This document shows, in pieces, positions 1 to 5,038 of a stretch of DNA of 7,963 nt. This DNA comes from Paludibacter sp. (lineage in GTDB: Bacteria > Bacteroidota > Bacteroidia > Bacteroidales > Paludibacteraceae), in contig JANJXE010000072.1 in assembly GCA_024709185.1 (NCBI GenBank), positions 1 through 7,963 of the forward strand, written 5' to 3'. The notes under the pieces were generated by a model. The model had not been told where the DNA came from. It worked only from the letters and a program-made list of their open reading frames with translations, and searched no databases. Made by a program: the position numbers and the translations under genes. Each line of letters opens with the position of its first letter. Position 1 is the stretch's first letter.

Positions 1-891
1 GTTAGCGGTGAGATTTGGTATGAAGATGTAAAGAACGTGCTTCTTGCGATTGAACAACTGTCGGAGCATCCATTGGCAACAGCAATTGTAGAATATCTGA
101 AGCCAGTCGTCAGCCTGCCACTTCCGGCAGTCAGTTCATTCGAAAGCATTACCGGCCGGGGAGTACAGGCGATTATAAAAGACACCGGTTGGTATGTTGG
201 CAACATTCACCTGATTCAGGAAAAAAGAATCGTTATACCGGAAGAAGTTTACTCACATTTCCTCGTCTGGAGTCGTGAAGCCCGCACAGTAATCTGGCTC
301 GCATCTGACCTCCGTATTTATGGACTACTGGCCATTTCGGATCCAATAAAGGAAAATTCGACAGAAGCAGTCAGCACCCTCTGCGAATCGGGCATTGAAG
401 TGCATATGCTTACCGGCGACAGCACCTCAACAGCCCAAGCCATAGCGAATTCAGCAGGAATTGCCCATTTCAGAGCCGAAGTGCTACCAGAAGAAAAAGC
501 AGCCTATATAAAGGAGCTACAGTCGAAGGGTAAAGTCGTTGCCATGGTGGGCGATGGAATTAACGATAGCGCTGCTTTGGCTCAGGCCGATGTAAGCATT
601 GCTATGGGTCAGGGCAGCGACATTGCCATGGATGTAGCCATGATGACCATTATTTCATCTGATCTCACTAAAATCCAAACAGCTATCCGGCTTTCGGATC
701 AAACGGTAAAAACCATTCGTCAAAATCTCTTTTGGGCCTTTATTTACAACATCATCGGAATTCCGATTGCGGCGGGTATCCTGTTTCCTGTTAATGGTTT
801 TCTTTTAAATCCAATGATTGCAGGCGCCGCCATGGCAATGAGCAGTGTAAGTGTGGTCAGCAATTCACTTCGTTTAAAATTCAAAAAATAA
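1..891 (+). CDS. copA: Cu+-exporting P1B-type ATPase, C-terminal part (5' end cut by window edge)
   Basis: The reading frame is open from base 1, so the gene starts outside the window; an internal GTG at 37 is not its start. About 296 residues are visible. Seen in order (numbered from base 1): the nucleotide-binding-domain SEHP motif with H23-P24, the GRG glycines at 52-54, the P-domain TGD at 138-140, the hinge GDGIND at 184-189, then two C-terminal membrane segments. The first of these carries a Tyr-Asn pair (Y249, N250) and the second M280 with S284. In the family, HP marks P1B heavy-metal pumps, and the YN plus MxxxS pattern is typical of Cu+ (P1B-1) transporters. The protein therefore probably exports Cu+ from the cytoplasm across the inner membrane using ATP. 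The actuator domain, the CPC motif and the DKTG phosphorylation site should lie upstream, unseen. All visible motifs are intact. A small HMA protein follows after 5 bp, probably in the same transcript. Ag+ may also be a substrate. Confidence 0.94.
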   Translation, partial: VSGEIWYEDVKNVLLAIEQLSEHPLATAIVEYLKPVVSLPLPAVSSFESITGRGVQAIIKDTGWYVGNIHLIQEKRIVIPEEVYSHFLVWSREARTVIWLASDLRIYGLLAISDPIKENSTEAVSTLCESGIEVHMLTGDSTSTAQAIANSAGIAHFRAEVLPEEKAAYIKELQSKGKVVAMVGDGINDSAALAQADVSIAMGQGSDIAMDVAMMTIISSDLTKIQTAIRLSDQTVKTIRQNLFWAFIYNIIGIPIAAGILFPVNGFLLNPMIAGAAMAMSSVSVVSNSLRLKFKK

Positions 892-896
892 AATGT

Positions 897-1106
897 ATGG
901 CACAATTAACATTCAAAACCAACATCAAATGCGGCGGATGTATCGCAACTGTAAAACCACATCTCGATCAACTCGAAGGAGTTAAAAGCTGGTCGGTCGA
1001 TACGGCAAGTGCAGAAAAAAAACTGACGGTAGAAACCGAAAAAACTGAAGCCTCGGCAATTATAAACACCTTGGCTAAAGCCGGTTATAAAGCCGAAATA
1101 CTATAA
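897..1106 (+). CDS. Small HMA-domain copper-binding protein (CopZ/Atx1-like)
   Basis: A complete 69-residue protein with one HMA (ferredoxin-like, beta-alpha-beta-beta-alpha-beta) domain and no signal peptide or membrane segment, so it is cytoplasmic. The metal site is KCGGC, with cysteines at residues 12 and 15. The methionine that usually precedes the first cysteine (MxCxxC) is absent: Ile-Lys lies before it. The CGGC core itself matches that of eukaryotic Atx1/Atox1. A glycine-tyrosine (AGYKAEI) near the C-terminus fits the last helix-strand turn of the fold. The ATG at 897 is 5 bp after the copper ATPase stop, so the two are almost surely co-transcribed and translation may be coupled; no Shine-Dalgarno sequence is visible. 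The inferred role is carrying Cu+ to the ATPase or buffering it. Specificity for copper rests on the neighbour, since HMA domains also bind other soft metals. Confidence 0.88.
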   Translation: MAQLTFKTNIKCGGCIATVKPHLDQLEGVKSWSVDTASAEKKLTVETEKTEASAIINTLAKAGYKAEIL

Positions 1107-1175
1107 AACCTTTAAAAAAAGCATCTTTCAGATTGTAAAAACAGGTTAGTATGTAAATAATTATCGGAAAAAGTG

Positions 1176-1183
1176 TAAATTTG
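1176..1183 (+). promoter_or_regulatory. Likely Bacteroidota -7 promoter element (TAAATTTG) for the S46 peptidase gene
   Basis: TAAATTTG matches the Bacteroidota -7 consensus TAnnTTTG exactly. It lies about 48 bp before the ATG at 1232, which would leave an A/T-rich 5' leader of roughly 40 nt. No clear TTTG -33 element stands about 19-21 bp upstream, which weakens the call. If the element is real, the peptidase gene has its own promoter, separate from the copper genes. It also rules out the upstream TTG at 1181 as a start codon, because that TTG lies inside the element. Confidence 0.5.
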
Positions 1184-1231
1184 TCATCTTTTTTCAGAAA
1201 TTATTCAATTTACAAACATACAAAACAATCA

Positions 1232-3349
1232 ATGAGAAAAATGCTTTTTATGGCAGTTGCCTTATTTATAACGCTGACTGCCAGTGCCGACGAGGGTATG
1301 TGGATGTTACCTTCAGTAAAGGATAATATCCAAAAAATGCAACAAATGGGTTGCACACTCTCTGCCGAAGAAATCTATAGTGAAACAGATGTAAGTCTGA
1401 AGGACGCGGTAATAGTTTTCGGTGGCGGGTGCACCGGCATTGCCGTATCGGATCAGGGCCTAATTTTCACCAACCACCATTGCGGTTACGGGGCTATTCA
1501 GCGACTAAGCTCGGTGAAAAACAACTACCTTCGTGATGGGTTTACTGCCAATGAATTATCCGATGAGATTCCGGCTCCGGAGCTGACGGTTAAATTTCTG
1601 GTAAGCATCACCAATGTGACCGACAGGGTACTTTCGACTGTTGACGAAACCATGTCGGCTGAGGTTCGCAAAAATAAACTTGATTCAGTTACAAAGGCCA
1701 TTCAAAAGGAATTTAGTAAGGACAACGACTATGTTGTTCAGGTTCGTTCCATGTATTCAGGCAATGAATACCATGTGTTTATTCACGAAGAATTCAAGGA
1801 TGTTCGATTTGTACATGCCCCTCCCAGTTCCATTGGTAAATTTGGTGGCGACACTGATAACTGGATGTGGCCGCGCCATACCGGCGATTATTCTGTTTTC
1901 AGGGTTTATGCCGATTCAACCAATCAACCGGCAGCCTATTCAGCAACCAATGTTCCCTACCAGCCCCGCCGTTTTGCAGCTATAAGCACTAAAGGGTATA
2001 AAGAAGGTGATTTTGCCTTCATCATGGGTAATCCGGGTAGCACCTCCCGCTACCTGACCTCCTGGGGAATAAACAACCGTACAAAAGCCTCCAACCAGGC
2101 TCGTATCGATGTTCGGGGAGCCAAGCAGGATGTTTGGAAATCGTTTATGAAAGCTGATGAGGCTATCAATATTGCCTATGCAAGCAAGTATGCAGGCAGT
2201 TCGAACTACTGGAAAAACAGTATCGGAATGAATAAAGCTATCGATGAGTTGGGTGTATTAAAAAGAAAAAAGGAGCTGGAACGCAGTTTTGGCGAATGGA
2301 TTACGAAGGATGCTAAACGTACACAAAAATACGGACAGGTACTTCCGCAGCTTGAATCACTTAACAACAAAGTATTTACCACCTTACGCACACTCACTTA
2401 CCTTCGGGAGGCACTTTACAGTGGTGCCGAAATGCCACGAATCGCCGGTTCGCTTGAAAGTATGGTGGAGAAGAAAGACAGTAAAGAAGCCATTGAAAAG
2501 CGTGCCAACGAACTTTACAAGGATTATTATCCACAGGTTGATGAAGCTACTATGGCAGTTATGCTCGAAATCTATCGCAAGTATGTAGCTGCAACCGAAT
2601 TGCCTGCTATCTACGCTGAAATTGATAAAAAATTCAAAGGAAATTACCAGGCCTATGCCAAAGCACTATTTGCCAAGTCGGCTTTCAGCACAAAAGATAA
2701 ATTCCTGAAACAGTACAATGCAGGTAAACTCAACCTGGAAAAAGATCCTGCACTTCAGTTTCGCAAAGCTGTGAATGAAACCATTGAGAAACTCGACAGT
2801 AAGGAATTCCGCGAAAACTTTGAAGCTATCCGTAATGCAGAACGTTTGTTTGAAGCAGGTTTGATGGAAATTAACCGCGAGAATGGCATTCATACTTATC
2901 CCGATGCCAATTCAACCATGCGTCTCACCTACGGAACAGTGGGAGGATACAATCCTGCAGATGCTGTGAGTTACCACTATTATTCCACCTCGAAAGGAAT
3001 TCTTGAAAAAGAAATCCCGGGTGATATGGAATTCGATGTTCCTTCTAAGTTAAAGGAAGCACTGGTTAACAACGATGTGGCACCATACACCGACGAAAAT
3101 GGCAAACTCATTGTGAACTTCCTCAGCAACAATGATATCACCGGAGGAAACTCAGGCAGTCCTATCTTTAACGGAAAAGGCGAACTGCTGGGTCTTGCTT
3201 TCGATGGTAACTGGGAAGCAATGAGCGGCGATATCGTATTTGAACCTGAACTGCAGCGTACCATCAATGTGGATGTACGCTACATGCTGTTCGTGATGGA
3301 TAAAATCGGAGGTGCCGAACGCATCATCCGCGAATTAAAACTAAATTAA
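1232..3349 (+). CDS. Secreted S46-family dipeptidyl-peptidase, DPP7-like
   Basis: A complete 705-residue protein, close to the roughly 700-720 usual for peptidase family S46. Residues 1-19 form a signal peptide (MRK, a hydrophobic run, then TASA) with likely cleavage before DEGMW, the typical S46 mature start, so the enzyme is probably periplasmic. The chymotrypsin-like triad is present: H83 in TNHHCGYG, D219 in HTGDYS, and S641 in GGNSGSP. N210-W211 in GGDTDNW matches the site known in S46 to hold the substrate's free N-terminus. A long, mostly helical region at roughly 270-540 sits between the two barrel lobes, as in known S46 structures. At S641+18, where DPP11 has the arginine that selects Asp/Glu at P1, this protein has G659 (LAFDGNW), as in DPP7, so hydrophobic P1 residues are the likely preference. 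I chose the ATG at 1232 because the frame's upstream TTG at 1181 would put 17 polar residues before the signal peptide and overlap the promoter. No Shine-Dalgarno sequence is visible. Confidence 0.93.
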   Translation: MRKMLFMAVALFITLTASADEGMWMLPSVKDNIQKMQQMGCTLSAEEIYSETDVSLKDAVIVFGGGCTGIAVSDQGLIFTNHHCGYGAIQRLSSVKNNYLRDGFTANELSDEIPAPELTVKFLVSITNVTDRVLSTVDETMSAEVRKNKLDSVTKAIQKEFSKDNDYVVQVRSMYSGNEYHVFIHEEFKDVRFVHAPPSSIGKFGGDTDNWMWPRHTGDYSVFRVYADSTNQPAAYSATNVPYQPRRFAAISTKGYKEGDFAFIMGNPGSTSRYLTSWGINNRTKASNQARIDVRGAKQDVWKSFMKADEAINIAYASKYAGSSNYWKNSIGMNKAIDELGVLKRKKELERSFGEWITKDAKRTQKYGQVLPQLESLNNKVFTTLRTLTYLREALYSGAEMPRIAGSLESMVEKKDSKEAIEKRANELYKDYYPQVDEATMAVMLEIYRKYVAATELPAIYAEIDKKFKGNYQAYAKALFAKSAFSTKDKFLKQYNAGKLNLEKDPALQFRKAVNETIEKLDSKEFRENFEAIRNAERLFEAGLMEINRENGIHTYPDANSTMRLTYGTVGGYNPADAVSYHYYSTSKGILEKEIPGDMEFDVPSKLKEALVNNDVAPYTDENGKLIVNFLSNNDITGGNSGSPIFNGKGELLGLAFDGNWEAMSGDIVFEPELQRTINVDVRYMLFVMDKIGGAERIIRELKLN
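3346..3349. other. Interlocked stop codons of two convergent genes (TTAA)
   Basis: The plus-strand peptidase stops with TAA at 3347-3349, and the minus-strand barrel gene stops with TAA read from 3348 to 3346. The self-complementary TTAA serves both, so the genes overlap by 4 bp with no intergenic space. No GC-rich hairpin with a T-tract is visible within about 40 bp on either side, so transcripts from the two sides probably run into one another. Confidence 0.9.
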
Positions 3350-5007
3350 AAACTAACTGCTCCACCCAGTAAGAAGTTGAATCCCTGAACCTCGTAACCT
3401 ACGAATTGTTCGTAACCACGGTTCATCACATTATTCAATTTCACAAACGAGGAGAAAGTCTGGTTGAAACGGTACGAAGCACTCAGGTTCAGATCGTTCA
3501 CCGGATCCATAGATACGATAGTTGATCCCAATCGGGCTTTCCGCATTCCTTCATAAAAAAAGGAAGAGCTGATCGTCAGATTGGGATTAATTGTTACATC
3601 AATATTCCAATCTGCCTCCCAGCCCGGCTTCATCCAGGCATGCGCAATGGTTTCAGTCTTCCATCTGTTCGATACAACTTTCACACTGGAGCTTATCAGA
3701 TTTTTGTACTGAAAGCTTACGCGGCCCCCAATGCGCCACAAAGAGGCATCGCTGTAATCCACTGTAAACTGATTGGTATAAAACAATTGGTTGGGAAGAA
3801 ACGGATTAGTGTTTAATGATACTGAATCGTTTACAAAGAAATACTGGTCCTTGATCAGATTGTATTCTGCAAATGCATCAATTAACAGGAAATGAACCGG
3901 TTTCACTTTGAGTCCTATGTAAGGCTTCACTGGAGTATAGATATCCTTTACCCGCAGGGAGGTCTTCACCCAGGGATTTTCGCTCAGCAACCGGTCCTGA
4001 GTCATGGTGGTAAAACCGCCGCCAACACCTCCATACAGGGTCATGAATTTCGGAAACACCTTCCATTCTCCATGAATATCGGGAGAAGGATTAATAGCTC
4101 TGCCGGTAACAAACGAAATGGCAACAGAAGCACCCAACCGTAGCGATGCATTTCCTTTTTCCAGGAGGTAAAAGGGATTAATTTCCAATACTGAATAGTC
4201 GGGAAACACTTTCGACACCAGAACAGGCGCTTCATAAGTCAGATTTTTCAAATCAAATTCGATTCCAAGTCGGTTTTTTTTGTACAAGGTACTAAAACCA
4301 TAATGAACATTTACCATTTTTTCATCCCAACCTGACTGTATCTTCAAGGCATCATACTGAATAAACCCGGCATGACGGAAATTGGCCTGACCGGGCAAAC
4401 TTCTGAATCCCAGCTTACCACCATATTTCCAGTGGGTTTCATCAGCAACCAGGCCTAACAGCGAATCGGACGGCAACCGAAGACCTGTTCCGGAAAAATT
4501 AGCTCCGAAATAATTGAAAAACCGGTGCGTTCCACCGATGGATGCCATCAATTCAGTAGTTTTAAACAGATGGTTATAATCAATACTTCCAACCGTGTGG
4601 GAAAACTTTCGTTTCCCGAAGGTTCCCTGATGCTGAATAGAAATGTCCAAACGATCCTTTTCCTTTTTCAGAAGAGGTAGATTTACATCGCCCAGAGTGT
4701 TCCAGAAATTCCCCATTCCAAGTCGGATAAAAGCTTCCTGTCGTTTCCGTTGTTCTTCAATATAAGACGTCATTGGTAAACTGTGCAGGAAGCGGCCCAG
4801 GGGTAATGGATGAAAGAAATCGGAGTAATCGACCCGCTGACGGGCAGTGACCGGGTCAGGAATCTCAGGAAGAGAAGTAATTTTACCAGCATCCTCAATT
4901 ACAGGTTGATATTCACGTTCAACAGTAACATTTCGGTCAATGGCCGGATCCTGTGCCATCAGGGCAATTGGTAAAAAAAGTGCCAATACTACATATATTC
5001 GGTTCAT
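3346..5007 (-). CDS. Outer-membrane beta-barrel protein of unknown function (TonB-receptor-like barrel without plug)
   Basis: A complete 553-residue protein starting at the ATG at 5007. A TTG three codons upstream (5016) is open but adds only three residues, and the ATG sits directly before the signal peptide. Residues 1-18 (MNRIYV, a hydrophobic run, ALMA) form the signal peptide, with probable cleavage before Q19-D20. Residues 27-50 hold a compact motif, VTVEREYQPVIEDAGKI followed by LPEIP, of a kind I associate with a Bacteroidota outer-membrane protein family. From about residue 90 to the end the sequence alternates aromatic/hydrophobic and polar residues in many short strands separated by turns, and it ends in the phenylalanine typical of outer-membrane barrels (GGAVSF). 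No TonB plug domain is evident, so although relatives are often labelled TonB-dependent receptors, active TonB-driven uptake is not supported. It follows the TPR gene by 31 bp on the same strand, which suggests an operon and a shared role. The substrate or partner is unknown. Confidence 0.8.
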   Translation of the reverse strand: MNRIYVVLALFLPIALMAQDPAIDRNVTVEREYQPVIEDAGKITSLPEIPDPVTARQRVDYSDFFHPLPLGRFLHSLPMTSYIEEQRKRQEAFIRLGMGNFWNTLGDVNLPLLKKEKDRLDISIQHQGTFGKRKFSHTVGSIDYNHLFKTTELMASIGGTHRFFNYFGANFSGTGLRLPSDSLLGLVADETHWKYGGKLGFRSLPGQANFRHAGFIQYDALKIQSGWDEKMVNVHYGFSTLYKKNRLGIEFDLKNLTYEAPVLVSKVFPDYSVLEINPFYLLEKGNASLRLGASVAISFVTGRAINPSPDIHGEWKVFPKFMTLYGGVGGGFTTMTQDRLLSENPWVKTSLRVKDIYTPVKPYIGLKVKPVHFLLIDAFAEYNLIKDQYFFVNDSVSLNTNPFLPNQLFYTNQFTVDYSDASLWRIGGRVSFQYKNLISSSVKVVSNRWKTETIAHAWMKPGWEADWNIDVTINPNLTISSSFFYEGMRKARLGSTIVSMDPVNDLNLSASYRFNQTFSSFVKLNNVMNRGYEQFVGYEVQGFNFLLGGAVSF

Positions 5008-5038
5008 AGGATACAAATTTTAAAGTTCTGATAATGAA

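Noticed and set aside
1107..1140. Possible terminator after the HMA gene, from the CTTT-AAAA-AAAG inverted repeat at 1110-1121.
   Set aside because: The stem is only four mostly A-T pairs with no GC core and no following T-run, so it is not a credible intrinsic terminator.
1181..1231. TTG at 1181 as the start of the peptidase.
   Set aside because: It would put a polar 17-residue extension before a classic signal peptide and sits within a promoter-like element; the ATG at 1232 is better.
1641..1985. Open frames overlapping the peptidase in other frames (also at 2206-2397, 2289-2588, 2666-2893 and 2980-3267).
   Set aside because: All overlap the peptidase frame, which carries an intact triad and signal peptide, and none shows a domain or start signal.
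3346..5007. Calling the barrel protein a full TonB-dependent receptor.
   Set aside because: At 553 residues it lacks room for, and any sign of, the plug domain that defines such receptors.
5008..5038. A separate promoter for the barrel gene in the 31-bp gap, from TAAAATTTG on the minus strand.
   Set aside because: The spacing inside the motif is one base off the TAnnTTTG consensus and there is no -33 element; co-transcription with the TPR gene explains the layout better.
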